Positions 43,629 to 53,159 of a DNA stretch of 64,000 bases are shown here, in pieces. Position numbers and translations under genes: made by a program. Source of the DNA: Deferribacteres bacterium. GTDB taxonomy: Bacteria > Zhuqueibacterota > Zhuqueibacteria > Zhuqueibacterales > Geothermadaptataceae. Every line of letters begins with the position of its first letter. The first letter of the stretch is position 1. The notes below the pieces were generated by a model. It did no database searches, was not told the DNA's origin, and worked only from the letters and a program-made list of their open reading frames with translations. The stretch is taken from positions 348,083 to 412,082 of the forward strand of contig JACKDF010000007.1 of the NCBI GenBank assembly GCA_020633655.1. The letters are read 5' to 3'.

Positions 43629-46250
43629 ATGGAAGATCAAAAAATTCTTGTCGTCGACACAGATCCGAAAAATTTGCAGATTTTACGGGAAGCATTCGAA
43701 GCATCCGGTTTTCACATTGATACAGCACTGGATGCTGAAAAGGCACTGGAAGCTTTAAATGCGTCCTTGCCAGACCTTATCCTGTCTGAGGTTAATCTCC
43801 CACGATTGGATGGCTTTCATTTCTTGCAAAAACTTAAACAAAACCCGTCAACCTCCAAAATTCCCGTCGTTTTTCTTACCAATAGGCGTGATCTTCAAGA
43901 TCGTGTTCGATCTTTACGTGGTGGCGTAAAAGATTATTTAATAAAACCGGTTCATGTAAAAGAAGTAATCGCACGAATTCGAATGATTTTACGACGTCTG
44001 GAACGTGTAAAAAAAGACGAATTGGAATCGACAGATAATTTAGTGGGACGACTTGAAGAAACAAGTCTTGTTGAATTGATTGAAAACTTTGGGATGGAAC
44101 GGCGCAGCGGCATTTTAAATGTCTACAATGAGAACAACAAAAATGGTGAGATCCATTTTCGACAGGGTGGAATTGTCCACGCTTCTCTTGGTATGTTGAA
44201 AGCCGAAAAAGCAATCTATCAGATGTTGCCATGGAAATCAGGTCATTACATCATTTCTTTTAAGGAAGTGAATACTGCAGATTCTATTTCAGTAAGTAAT
44301 CTAGGCTTGTTATTGCAGGGATTTAAGCGGCTTGAACAACGGGAAAATCTCGTCAAACAACTTCCGTCACTTGAGACAACTTTCGTTCTTTCACCAACAT
44401 TTAAGCAAATTATAAGCCAGCGCGAACTTGGCAGTGATGTCGCAAAATTTTTGAACCTGATAAATGGTAAACGGGATATCCAGCAAATAATTGATGAAAG
44501 TGTTTATGACGATATCAAAACACTCGAACGACTTGTTAAATTGGTGCAGCAAGGTTTTATCTTGCCGGGTACTGCAGAGCAGGAAGCTACTCCACAAATT
44601 AAAGTGAGTGGTACAATCGAACCGGAAGACATTGCTGAGCATCCACTACCTGAAACTTCATTCAAAATCAATCAGGAAGCGACGGCTGAAAGTGCTTTCG
44701 TTGAGGCGGAAACTGAGCGTAAAGCGAAAAATTTCCATGAAAGTGGTACCTCCGCATCAATTGATAGATTCCATGAAAAAAATATTAAAGTACCAGAACC
44801 ACAGCAACCAGAAGAAATACCCGACACAGATCTTACAGCGGAGTCTGAAGAAGGCACGCCTGAGATAGGTGATTTTACAGATACACAGGCTTTCTTTCCA
44901 CTGGTTGATAGTTTTGAGGATGAAATAGATTCCGAAGTACCTGGAACGATATCCTCAAACGGGGATGGCACGGAAGTCAATGAAAAATTTTCAGCACCTA
45001 TGCCCTTAGATATGCCAGAATTTGCACCGGATGATGATATTTTAGAAATAATCCGTGAATTGAATATGGACAAAGAGTTCACGGCAAACAAGGATAACAA
45101 TTCAGAATCAATAGAGCATGCAGAAATGTCAACACAAGACATTGCTGAATTTGTAGACACTGATGACGATGAAGCTATAGACATCTATGATGAATCGACT
45201 GATCAAGAGTTATTCACTGAAAATAATTCGTCTGAAGATATTATCACTGAAGAAAACGAGATTGATTCGAGACAACAAGATAAACAATTTGAAGAACCAA
45301 AGCCGAAGAAACATCTAGCTTTTTCGTTTCCTAAAAGGGTATATGGTGATTTCTTCGATGAAACGAGAACCATTAAAAATGATCAATTTGAAGTAGACGA
45401 AGCTCTTACTGAGTACGATGCTGAAACGAGAATTCATGACGAAACAAAGGATGCTCATACAAGCGATGTAAAAGAAAATGAGATTGATCAAACACAGGCC
45501 ATCCCAGTTTTTCCCTCTGAAAATGGAGTTGATAACTCGAATTTAATCATTTCTGATGATAGTTTGGATTTGCACCCTGTTGGCACGATTGAGGAAACCA
45601 CCGAAATAGTTGTGGATCAATCTACGGAACAAACTCTCGCTGGAGAAGAGGCGGCTTCATCGTCTATTTTCCCTGAAGAATATGAACCAGTCGATTCAGT
45701 GGAAATGGCTGAAATTAATCGTGTGTTTCTCAATTACTTACCGTTCGCACAAAATGAGCCTGGATCCTTTATTATCATAGGTCCGACCCAGGATGTAGCT
45801 GATGATCTGGCTGCAAAAATTTGCCGAACACAACGGCACCTTAGTGGTACTGCCAATGAGTTTTCAATGGGGACTATTCAACTTAGCGAAAGCAGAATTT
45901 TTAAGGTCATTGCTTTTTCTATGGAGCATCAATTCACGCATATACTCAACGGTATTCAGAAAAATCTGACGGGTTTTCTCCTTTTATTCCAGGCTGGGGA
46001 TAAAAAACAGGTGGATTATTTAAACTATTTTTACTCAGCACTGCACAATAAATACAAGCGTCCAACTGGAATTGCGATACTTAAATCTGCAGGAAAAAAA
46101 TCATTGTCAACTGCAACGATACGTGATTTAATCAATGGTGATGATTCCGATTTTATTGAACATCTCAATGGGCTACAATTAACAAATATTGCTGTTTTGC
46201 TTTCAGATATGCTTGAACACCACTCGAGTTACAAAAATCAGGCAAAATAA
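43629..46250 (+). CDS. DUF4388 regulator: pseudo-receiver, PATAN domain, acidic linker, pseudo-GTPase
   Basis: 873 residues. Residues 1-120 are a receiver domain in which the phospho-acceptor Asp is replaced by Glu54 (LILSEVNLPRLDG). Residues about 140-245 are a DUF4388/PATAN domain (NLVGRLEETSLVELIENFG, GEIHFRQGGIVHASLG, LPWKSGHYI), then a wH-like stretch (GSDVAKFLNLINGKRDIQQII). About 330-690 is a very acidic, low-complexity linker. From about 705 comes a small-GTPase-like domain (SFIIIGPTQDVADDLAAKI, LTGFLLLFQAGDKKQVDYL) in which the P-loop lysine and Ser/Thr are lost. Every switchable part thus seems locked or dead, suggesting a scaffold. Confidence 0.85.
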   Translation: MEDQKILVVDTDPKNLQILREAFEASGFHIDTALDAEKALEALNASLPDLILSEVNLPRLDGFHFLQKLKQNPSTSKIPVVFLTNRRDLQDRVRSLRGGVKDYLIKPVHVKEVIARIRMILRRLERVKKDELESTDNLVGRLEETSLVELIENFGMERRSGILNVYNENNKNGEIHFRQGGIVHASLGMLKAEKAIYQMLPWKSGHYIISFKEVNTADSISVSNLGLLLQGFKRLEQRENLVKQLPSLETTFVLSPTFKQIISQRELGSDVAKFLNLINGKRDIQQIIDESVYDDIKTLERLVKLVQQGFILPGTAEQEATPQIKVSGTIEPEDIAEHPLPETSFKINQEATAESAFVEAETERKAKNFHESGTSASIDRFHEKNIKVPEPQQPEEIPDTDLTAESEEGTPEIGDFTDTQAFFPLVDSFEDEIDSEVPGTISSNGDGTEVNEKFSAPMPLDMPEFAPDDDILEIIRELNMDKEFTANKDNNSESIEHAEMSTQDIAEFVDTDDDEAIDIYDESTDQELFTENNSSEDIITEENEIDSRQQDKQFEEPKPKKHLAFSFPKRVYGDFFDETRTIKNDQFEVDEALTEYDAETRIHDETKDAHTSDVKENEIDQTQAIPVFPSENGVDNSNLIISDDSLDLHPVGTIEETTEIVVDQSTEQTLAGEEAASSSIFPEEYEPVDSVEMAEINRVFLNYLPFAQNEPGSFIIIGPTQDVADDLAAKICRTQRHLSGTANEFSMGTIQLSESRIFKVIAFSMEHQFTHILNGIQKNLTGFLLLFQAGDKKQVDYLNYFYSALHNKYKRPTGIAILKSAGKKSLSTATIRDLINGDDSDFIEHLNGLQLTNIAVLLSDMLEHHSSYKNQAK

Positions 46251-46279
46251 GAATAACCCGGACATTTCAAAGTGGCACG

Positions 46280-47494
46280 ATGCGTAAAACCATACTGATT
46301 GCTGATAATTTCGAATACGAAATCACCGATCTGCGAAAATCCTTGATTGCGTCAGGTTATGAAGTGCGCGTTGTTGCAAAACCTGAAGAAATATTCCCAC
46401 TTATCCAGCGCTCGAAACCTCACCTCATTATTATTGAAACACGTATCCCTGATTTAAATCTGGAACTCTTGATTGAACAAATAAAAGGGCATAGTAATTT
46501 TGCCACAGTTCCAATTGCCCTTGCGGGAAACCCGCGGACAGTTGAAGAAAAGATAAATTTTTTCAATTACGAAATCGACGAATTTTTCTATAAACCTTTT
46601 GAAGCAGAAGAATTAATTGTTCGATTGGAAACCCTGCTGAAAGAAGCAGAATTAGCGCTTGAGAAAGTACCTGCAAGTGCAAGTGGGTTTAACGGTTCAC
46701 TCGCAGAAATGACACTTGTTGATCTATTGCAAACATTGGAGGTCGGAAAAAAAACGGGGACCATTAGTTTGCGCAAAAATGAGAAGGAAGGCTTGACTTA
46801 TATCACAAATGGTGAAGTAAGGACCGCAACTCTCGACAATCTCGAGCCTCAAAAAGCCCTTTTTCGTATGCTGACCTGGACTTCCGGATCCTTTTCCGTG
46901 CGGATGCAACAACACAATGCTCCGAAAAATATATCAATGACTACACAAGAACTCATTTCAGAGGGCATTACGCGGCAATACCGCTGGAAAAAATTAACGC
47001 AAGAAATGCCACCATTGCAAACAATTGCACAAAAACCAGGACGATATTTTGAAAATCTAAACAAGGATGAATTTTTAATTGCTGAAATGGTAGATGGTCA
47101 ATTGCGCTTTAGCGATATAATTGAGAAAAGTCCATTTGATGATATCAAAGCATTGCGCATTTTGAAAAAACTCTATGAAAATTCAGTCATCAAAGCAGTG
47201 ACAAATTCATTTACGAAAACAGAAGAAAACGCTGTTGCAGAAATTAACGGAAAGAATGGGAATCCACCACAGGATGATCGCCTGAAAAGTGCATTTGCGA
47301 AAGTATTAAAGCATTCGGAGCACCAGCAGATATCAAACTTTGAACGCAGAAGAATAGAACGGCGTCGTGAAGACAGGAGCGAAGTTGATCGGCGTATGGG
47401 CTATCGGTCGCGACAAGGGAACATTTGCCTCAATAAAAGTGAATTGATGATGTTACGGAACAAGCTCACTGCAGAAATTCAGCAGGAAAATTAA
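46280..47494 (+). CDS. DUF4388 regulator with pseudo-receiver domain
   Basis: 404 residues. The N-terminal receiver-like domain (1-125) carries Glu53 in place of the acceptor Asp (HLIIIETRIPDLN), and the metal-binding acidic pair is reduced to D9-N10, so it should not be phosphorylated normally. DUF4388 follows (GFNGSLAEMTLVDLLQTLE, GLTYITNGEVRTATLDNL, TWTSGSFSVRM), then the wH-like stretch DGQLRFSDIIEKSPFDDIK. The C-terminus is strongly basic (ERRRIERRREDRSEVDRR). It is a paralogue of the gene before it without the linker and GTPase part. The three genes from 43629 to 47982 are closely spaced and likely cotranscribed. Confidence 0.85.
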   Translation: MRKTILIADNFEYEITDLRKSLIASGYEVRVVAKPEEIFPLIQRSKPHLIIIETRIPDLNLELLIEQIKGHSNFATVPIALAGNPRTVEEKINFFNYEIDEFFYKPFEAEELIVRLETLLKEAELALEKVPASASGFNGSLAEMTLVDLLQTLEVGKKTGTISLRKNEKEGLTYITNGEVRTATLDNLEPQKALFRMLTWTSGSFSVRMQQHNAPKNISMTTQELISEGITRQYRWKKLTQEMPPLQTIAQKPGRYFENLNKDEFLIAEMVDGQLRFSDIIEKSPFDDIKALRILKKLYENSVIKAVTNSFTKTEENAVAEINGKNGNPPQDDRLKSAFAKVLKHSEHQQISNFERRRIERRREDRSEVDRRMGYRSRQGNICLNKSELMMLRNKLTAEIQQEN

Positions 47495-47505
47495 TTGGAC
47501 GATCT

Positions 47506-47982
47506 ATGCGAATTGGAGAAATAGCAGTTGTCAGTTCAGATCAGGGTGATCGGGGCCACTTTTTAGAATCTTTGTGTGACCAGATCGAAACGGTGAATGA
47601 AGACATCAGTTTCGGTCGTTATATGATCAATGATCAATTACTCATTCATTTTTATGGAATATACCCTCAAGAGGATCGGTTATCATTAGACCTGATCTCA
47701 CAGAAGATTTTGGGTTATATCATCTTATTTCGTTGGGGTGATGTAAACTCATTCAGGCAGGCGCAAAAATTTGCCGACCTCTTTACTTCACGATATGGCG
47801 CTAGTGTTGTCATCGCTGGACATGTTGATAAAAATAAACCAGGCATGCCCAAAGAATTTGAATCTGGAATCCCCATTGACAAACGGGGTGTTTTTATTTT
47901 CTGCAACATAAGTGAAAGCAGGAGCGTGCGCAAAGTCGTTCTGGCTCTTGTAGATCAAATTCTCGATCAACACAATAATTAA
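47506..47982 (+). CDS. Small-GTPase-like protein without a P-loop
   Basis: 158 residues. The order of strands and motifs follows MglA/CvnD-type small GTPases: switch region ISFGRYMINDQLLIHFYGIYPQEDR (cf. the usual DFG..LHLFGTPGQERF), GYIILFRWGDVNSFRQA, and VVIAGHVDKN in place of the NKxD stretch. The P-loop is replaced by SSDQGDRGHF, with no GK[ST], so GTP binding is doubtful. It is about as long as a bare GTPase domain and resembles the C-terminal domain of the 873-residue protein. It begins 11 bp after the second DUF4388 gene. Confidence 0.75.
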   Translation: MRIGEIAVVSSDQGDRGHFLESLCDQIETVNEDISFGRYMINDQLLIHFYGIYPQEDRLSLDLISQKILGYIILFRWGDVNSFRQAQKFADLFTSRYGASVVIAGHVDKNKPGMPKEFESGIPIDKRGVFIFCNISESRSVRKVVLALVDQILDQHNN

Positions 47983-48035
47983 AGCCCGCCTCCTTTACAT
48001 CACCATTATACTTTGTCCTAATTGGAGTTATCATA

Positions 48036-49406
48036 ATGCAACCTCAAGTTATGTCCTCTATCCTTGAGACAATTGGCTCTACACCGCTTGTCCAGCTCTC
48101 TAAAGTAACCGGTGCTATAAAAGCACGGGTTTTAGCTAAGGTCGAATTTTTTAATCCTGGCGGTTCAGTTAAAGATAGAATTGCAATATCCATGATTGAG
48201 GCAGCTGAGCGGGAAGGCTTGCTGAAAAAAGGCGGAACGATTGTCGAAGCGACCTCTGGAAATACAGGGGCTGGTTTGGCTATTATCGCTGCAGTAAAAG
48301 GCTACAAGGCAATTTTTACAATGCCTGATAAAATGAGCAACGAGAAAATCCGCCTGCTTAAAGCTTACGGCGCGGAGGTGATTGTTTGCCCAACGAGTGT
48401 CCCTGCGGATTCTCCGAAAAGTTATTATTCGGTTGCCAAAAAGATTGTCGAAGATACGTCCAATGCAATTTTAGCGAATCAATATTTTAATCCCAGGAAT
48501 CCCGAAGCCCATTACTACAGTACCGGACCTGAAATTTGGCAGCAAACAGGTGGGAAAATCGATTATTTTGTGGCAGGAATGGGAACAGGTGGAACGATCA
48601 GCGGTACATCGAAATATCTTAAGGAGCAGAATCCGAATATTAAAATTATTGGTGCTGATCCTGTAGGCTCGATTCTCAAAGATTATTTTTATACTCGAGA
48701 AATTATTAAAGACCACCCATATAAAGTTGAGGGTGTTGGAGAAGATATTTTACCAGGGACTTTGGATTTTAATGTTATCGATGAGGTGATAAGCAAGAAT
48801 GATAAGCAGTGCTTTCAGACAGCACGCAAACTTGCACGACTTGAAGGCATTTTTACCGGAGGGTCCGCCGGTCTCGCCCTGGCAGTTGCCCTCGATGTTG
48901 CCGCAAAAGCTAAAGAAGACGAAACCGTTGTTGTCCTTTTGCCTGACACCGGTGAACGGTATCTTTCCAAATTTTATAACGATGAGTGGATGCGCGAAAA
49001 TCGCTTTTTTGATATCACAGAATCCAATGTCGGTGAAATTTTGCGAATTAAATCCGGCTCTTTTTCCGGTGTTCTAAGCGTTTCGCCTGAGGCGAGTATA
49101 AGGGACGCTTTGAAATTGATGAGTCAGAACAATATTTCCCAGCTACCGGTTCTCGAAAAGGGTGCAGCAATTGGCAGTATTGAAGAGGGCCAGTTAATGG
49201 CTTCACTCATTGAAAATCAGGAAAAGGTTGATGGCGCAGTGAAAGAGGTCATGGGGAGACCTTTTCCCGTGCTATCGACAACGGATAGTGTTGATGATGC
49301 TAAAAAATTATTTGCGCAGAAATATCCAGCCATTTTAGTCGCACAGAATGGAAATCTCGTCGGTATTATTACCAAATCAGATATTATATCCTTCATTGCA
49401 ACTTAA
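48036..49406 (+). CDS. Cystathionine beta-synthase
   Basis: 456 residues. The fold-type II PLP domain has the Schiff-base lysine in NPGGSVKDR (K46), the substrate loop TSGNTGAGLAI and the PLP-phosphate loop GTGGTISGT. Two CBS domains fill residues about 345-456 (ASIRDALKLMSQNNISQLPV; GIITKSDIISFI). It condenses serine (or O-acetylserine/homoserine) with homocysteine in the cytosol. The trans-sulfuration partner gene lies at 53160, separated by a large protein kinase. Cysteine synthase is the alternative, but the CBS domains favour cystathionine beta-synthase. Confidence 0.9.
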   Translation: MQPQVMSSILETIGSTPLVQLSKVTGAIKARVLAKVEFFNPGGSVKDRIAISMIEAAEREGLLKKGGTIVEATSGNTGAGLAIIAAVKGYKAIFTMPDKMSNEKIRLLKAYGAEVIVCPTSVPADSPKSYYSVAKKIVEDTSNAILANQYFNPRNPEAHYYSTGPEIWQQTGGKIDYFVAGMGTGGTISGTSKYLKEQNPNIKIIGADPVGSILKDYFYTREIIKDHPYKVEGVGEDILPGTLDFNVIDEVISKNDKQCFQTARKLARLEGIFTGGSAGLALAVALDVAAKAKEDETVVVLLPDTGERYLSKFYNDEWMRENRFFDITESNVGEILRIKSGSFSGVLSVSPEASIRDALKLMSQNNISQLPVLEKGAAIGSIEEGQLMASLIENQEKVDGAVKEVMGRPFPVLSTTDSVDDAKKLFAQKYPAILVAQNGNLVGIITKSDIISFIAT

Positions 49407-49550
49407 CTCTCCTTTGTTTTGCACACTTCTACGCTTTCATGCTTGGGAATGATTATGCAGCTTGCAATGTTTTTAAATTATATCTATTAATAATTATAAT
49501 TTAGATTATCTAATTCGTTAATGAGTGCGAAAAAATTTGGAGAGTTGTAA

Positions 49551-52500
49551 ATGCTGAACCAAGTCATTTCTAATTTTCAAATAATGGAAAAACTAGGGCA
49601 GGGGGGTATGGGTGTCGTCTATAAGGCGATTGACTTAAAGCTGGAAAGACCAGTTGCTTTAAAATTTCTCCCGAATGAAATTGCATCCAATCAAGAAGCG
49701 ATAACACGTTTCAAAATTGAAGCAAAAGCTGCTGCTGCGCTTAACCATCCCAATATTGCGACCATATACCAAATTGAAGAGGCCGAAGATAATATTTTTA
49801 TCGTAATGGAGTTTATAAATGGTCTTGAACTGAGTCAAATTATTTCATCGAGGGAGACGCTACCCGTTGAACATGTAATCAAGTACGCGGTTCAAATAGC
49901 TGGTGGGCTTAGAGCTGCCCATGATAGCGGTATCATTCACCGGGATATTAAAAGTGCCAATATCATGTTAACCGAAGGTGATCAAATAAAAATTATGGAT
50001 TTTGGTCTTGCAAAATTTAGTGATCACTCACACATTACTAAAGATGGCAGTACACTTGGCACCATTGCATACATGTCCCCCGAACAAGCAAATGGTTTTA
50101 TGGCAGATCAACGTTCTGATATATGGTCTTTCGGAGTTGTTTTGTATGAGATGATGGCTGGGCATCTCCCCTTTAGTGCAGATTATGAGCAAGCGGTTAT
50201 CTATTCAATTTTAAATGAAGAACCAAAAAATATTGAGAGAGAAATACCGCAAATCTTAACGAAAATGATTTTTAAATCTTTAACTAAGGACCCCGATCAG
50301 CGATACCAAAAAATGGATGAAATTCTGGCTGATTTTAATTCCATTGATGGTGGATATCATATCGATTATTCAGCGCCCGGCAATGAGAATCATTTGGTTG
50401 GCAGAGAAACAGAGTTAAATATTCTAGAAGAATCAATGCGAAGCGCCTATTCTGGGAAAGGAATTCTTGTTGGCGTTTCTGGAGAAGCTGGAATTGGTAA
50501 AACAACGGTAGTTGAACAGTTTCTCAATGATATAATCTTAACCAAAAAACCTTGTCTGATTGCACACGGGCATTGTTCTGAACGCCTGTCAGGAACAGAA
50601 GCATATCTGCCATTTCTCGAGATATTAACCAGTATGTTACAAAAAGAAACAGATGTACCTGTTGCCAAACTATTACGAGAGCATGCACCCTGGTGGTACG
50701 TACAGGTAGCATCCATATTTCCAGATGATCCTACCATTAAAAATTTATTAGCAGATGTAAAAAATACTTCCCAGGAACGAGCAAAGCGGGAACTTGTCAT
50801 GTTCTTTCAGGAAGTGAGCAAATTGAAAAGTATTGTACTTTTCATTGAAGACATACACTGGGCTGATGCTTCTTCTATTGATATACTCGCACACATTGCC
50901 CCTAAGTTTAATACACTTCGAATGTTAATTGTTATGACATATCGTCCTGCCGATATGCAGGTATGTAACCATTCGTTCTTGCAAATTAAACCAGATTTAT
51001 CCTCACGTGGGCAATTTACGGAAATAAAACTTCCATTTTTGCCACAGGAAGAAATTAAGCATTATATGTCACTGGAATATCAAAATAATAGATTCCCGGA
51101 TAGTTTCGTTAAATTGATTTATGATAAAACAGAGGGAAGTCCTTTATTTATGGTTGAACTGCTTCGTGATTTGAAAGCCAGACAAATTATAATCAATCAA
51201 GACGATTATTGGTTGTTAAATGCTTCGATCGCAGATATAAAGCTTGATTTTCCTGATTCTGTCATAGGCTTGATCGAGCGTAAAATTAAACAATTAGATG
51301 AACAGGACCTGCAATTACTTATTGCTGCAAGTGTGCAAGGATTCGAGTTTGATTCAGAAGTAGTTAGTAAAATGCTTGCGATGGAAAATGAAACGGTGGA
51401 AGAAGTTCTTTTTAAAATTGAAAAAGACAAGCGCTTCATTCAATTTATTGAGGAATCGGAATTCCCGAATTATGCGTTAAGCTTGCGTTATCGCTTTATA
51501 CATGTTCTCTATCAAAATGAATTATACAAGTTGTTGCCGCCTGCAAAACGGACGCGCCTCAGTCGCAAAGCCGCCGAAACACTAGAGGTGCTTTATGGGG
51601 ATAAATCTGAAAAAATTGCTTTAAGTTTAGCAACTTTATATGAGAAAGCCGGAGATTTTGAAAAAGCTATTCAAAACTATTTGAAGGCATCCCATCAATC
51701 ACTGCGAATTTTTGCGTATAGGGAAACAACTCTTTTAGCTGAAAAAGGCTTAAAAATTCTCCACAGAATTGCAGAAATAGATAACAAAGTCAAATATGAA
51801 ATTATTTTCAATGCGATTATTGCAGGTTCTGTTTTGGCAATAAAGGGCTATGCCGCCGATGAAGTGGAAAAAGCATATCTTCGTGCGTATGAGCTCAGTA
51901 AAAAAGTTGGGATAAATGAACTGGATTTAGATATAATAACCGGTATTGAAGTTTATTTAAATTGCACATGCCAGTTAGAAAAATCAATTCAGTTCATGCA
52001 AAATGTCAATGAGGTTTCCCTGAGTAGCGTTGGTTTGGGAATTGCTTATCAGTTACTGGGTGATTTTGATACTGCCGGGAAACATTTAAATAAAGGCGTT
52101 GAATTCAAACAGAAAACTGAAACAGTCGAGGGAGCTGTCACCGAGTGGATGCCTTTGATTTATGGCCTGGATCATATATCGCATAATTTGTGGATTGAAG
52201 GATATCCTGATAAAGCACTTGAGGCGAATCAGGAAGCTATTTCTTTTGCAATGAAATCGGAGAATCCATTTAATCTTGTCCATTGTTATGCTTTTGCAGG
52301 AATGTTGTACCAGTTCCGTGGAGAAAGTGAAAAAGTATTGGAAATTAGCAAGAATAAGCTTGAAGTCTCTGAGAAAAATGGTTTCATGTTGAACATGGTC
52401 TGGGCAAATTTGCACATTGGATGGGCAATAGCAGATCAGGGATCGCACCTCGAAGGTTTAAAAATGCTGGAGGATAGCCTCAACGTTTGGAGCGGTGTTG

Positions 52501-52913
52501 GGATGGCAGTTTATGCTCCATATTATATGGCTTTGATAGGGGAAATTTATGGTCACCTGGGAGAATACCAAAAAGGGATAGAGTATCTTGATCAAGCCTT
52601 GAAAATTATTGAGACGAATAATCATCGCATGTGGGAATCTGATTTGTACAGAATCAAAGGGGAATTACTTTTTGAACAAGATTCGACTCATTCCAACTTA
52701 GAAGACTATTTTCTCAAAGCTGTTGAAATCAGCCAGAAGAATAACTCTAAATCCCTGGAGTTGCGTGCAACGATCAGTCTGAGTCGGTTTTGGCAAACTC
52801 AGGGGAGGAATAAAGAAGCGAAAGTGATGTTGAGCAAAATCTATTCTTGGTTTACAGAAGGATTTGAGACCCGAGATTTAACGCATGCTAAGAAACTCAT
52901 TTCCGAGTTATAA
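49551..52913 (+). CDS. PknK-like Ser/Thr kinase with AAA ATPase and TPR repeats
   Basis: 1120 residues. Residues about 8-265 are a Hanks-type kinase: GQGGMGVVYKA, VALKF, HRDIKSANIM (about 129), DFGLAKF and APE-like SPEQ. From about 280 an AAA ATPase (NACHT/MalT-like): Walker A SGEAGIGKTT near 308 and Walker B VLFIEDIHW. From about 690 to the end TPR-like helical repeats (YQLLGDFDTAGKHL; GHLGEYQKGIEYL). There is no membrane helix, so it is cytoplasmic. It is of the PknK/tetratricopeptide signal-integrator type. It lies between the two trans-sulfuration genes, so it may sense or control sulfur metabolism, but that is inference. Confidence 0.9.
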   Translation: MLNQVISNFQIMEKLGQGGMGVVYKAIDLKLERPVALKFLPNEIASNQEAITRFKIEAKAAAALNHPNIATIYQIEEAEDNIFIVMEFINGLELSQIISSRETLPVEHVIKYAVQIAGGLRAAHDSGIIHRDIKSANIMLTEGDQIKIMDFGLAKFSDHSHITKDGSTLGTIAYMSPEQANGFMADQRSDIWSFGVVLYEMMAGHLPFSADYEQAVIYSILNEEPKNIEREIPQILTKMIFKSLTKDPDQRYQKMDEILADFNSIDGGYHIDYSAPGNENHLVGRETELNILEESMRSAYSGKGILVGVSGEAGIGKTTVVEQFLNDIILTKKPCLIAHGHCSERLSGTEAYLPFLEILTSMLQKETDVPVAKLLREHAPWWYVQVASIFPDDPTIKNLLADVKNTSQERAKRELVMFFQEVSKLKSIVLFIEDIHWADASSIDILAHIAPKFNTLRMLIVMTYRPADMQVCNHSFLQIKPDLSSRGQFTEIKLPFLPQEEIKHYMSLEYQNNRFPDSFVKLIYDKTEGSPLFMVELLRDLKARQIIINQDDYWLLNASIADIKLDFPDSVIGLIERKIKQLDEQDLQLLIAASVQGFEFDSEVVSKMLAMENETVEEVLFKIEKDKRFIQFIEESEFPNYALSLRYRFIHVLYQNELYKLLPPAKRTRLSRKAAETLEVLYGDKSEKIALSLATLYEKAGDFEKAIQNYLKASHQSLRIFAYRETTLLAEKGLKILHRIAEIDNKVKYEIIFNAIIAGSVLAIKGYAADEVEKAYLRAYELSKKVGINELDLDIITGIEVYLNCTCQLEKSIQFMQNVNEVSLSSVGLGIAYQLLGDFDTAGKHLNKGVEFKQKTETVEGAVTEWMPLIYGLDHISHNLWIEGYPDKALEANQEAISFAMKSENPFNLVHCYAFAGMLYQFRGESEKVLEISKNKLEVSEKNGFMLNMVWANLHIGWAIADQGSHLEGLKMLEDSLNVWSGVGMAVYAPYYMALIGEIYGHLGEYQKGIEYLDQALKIIETNNHRMWESDLYRIKGELLFEQDSTHSNLEDYFLKAVEISQKNNSKSLELRATISLSRFWQTQGRNKEAKVMLSKIYSWFTEGFETRDLTHAKKLISEL

Positions 52914-53159
52914 AGAACGCTTGAATTGAAAAGAAATTGATAAATGTTTCTTGAAACAATCAGATCATTTATGTAAACGAAAAGCTTGGTTGAATCTTAA
53001 ATAGAAACAGTGGAGTAGTTTTCTTTTGAGCTGTTGTACTCGCCAAGAAAAAGAAGCGCATGGCTCACTTGATTTTTTTTTCAATACTAATGTTTATTCC
53101 ACAAGCGCTCAGTTTGAAACACGTAATTTTGAGTAATTTGATATTGGAGAAATAAGTCT

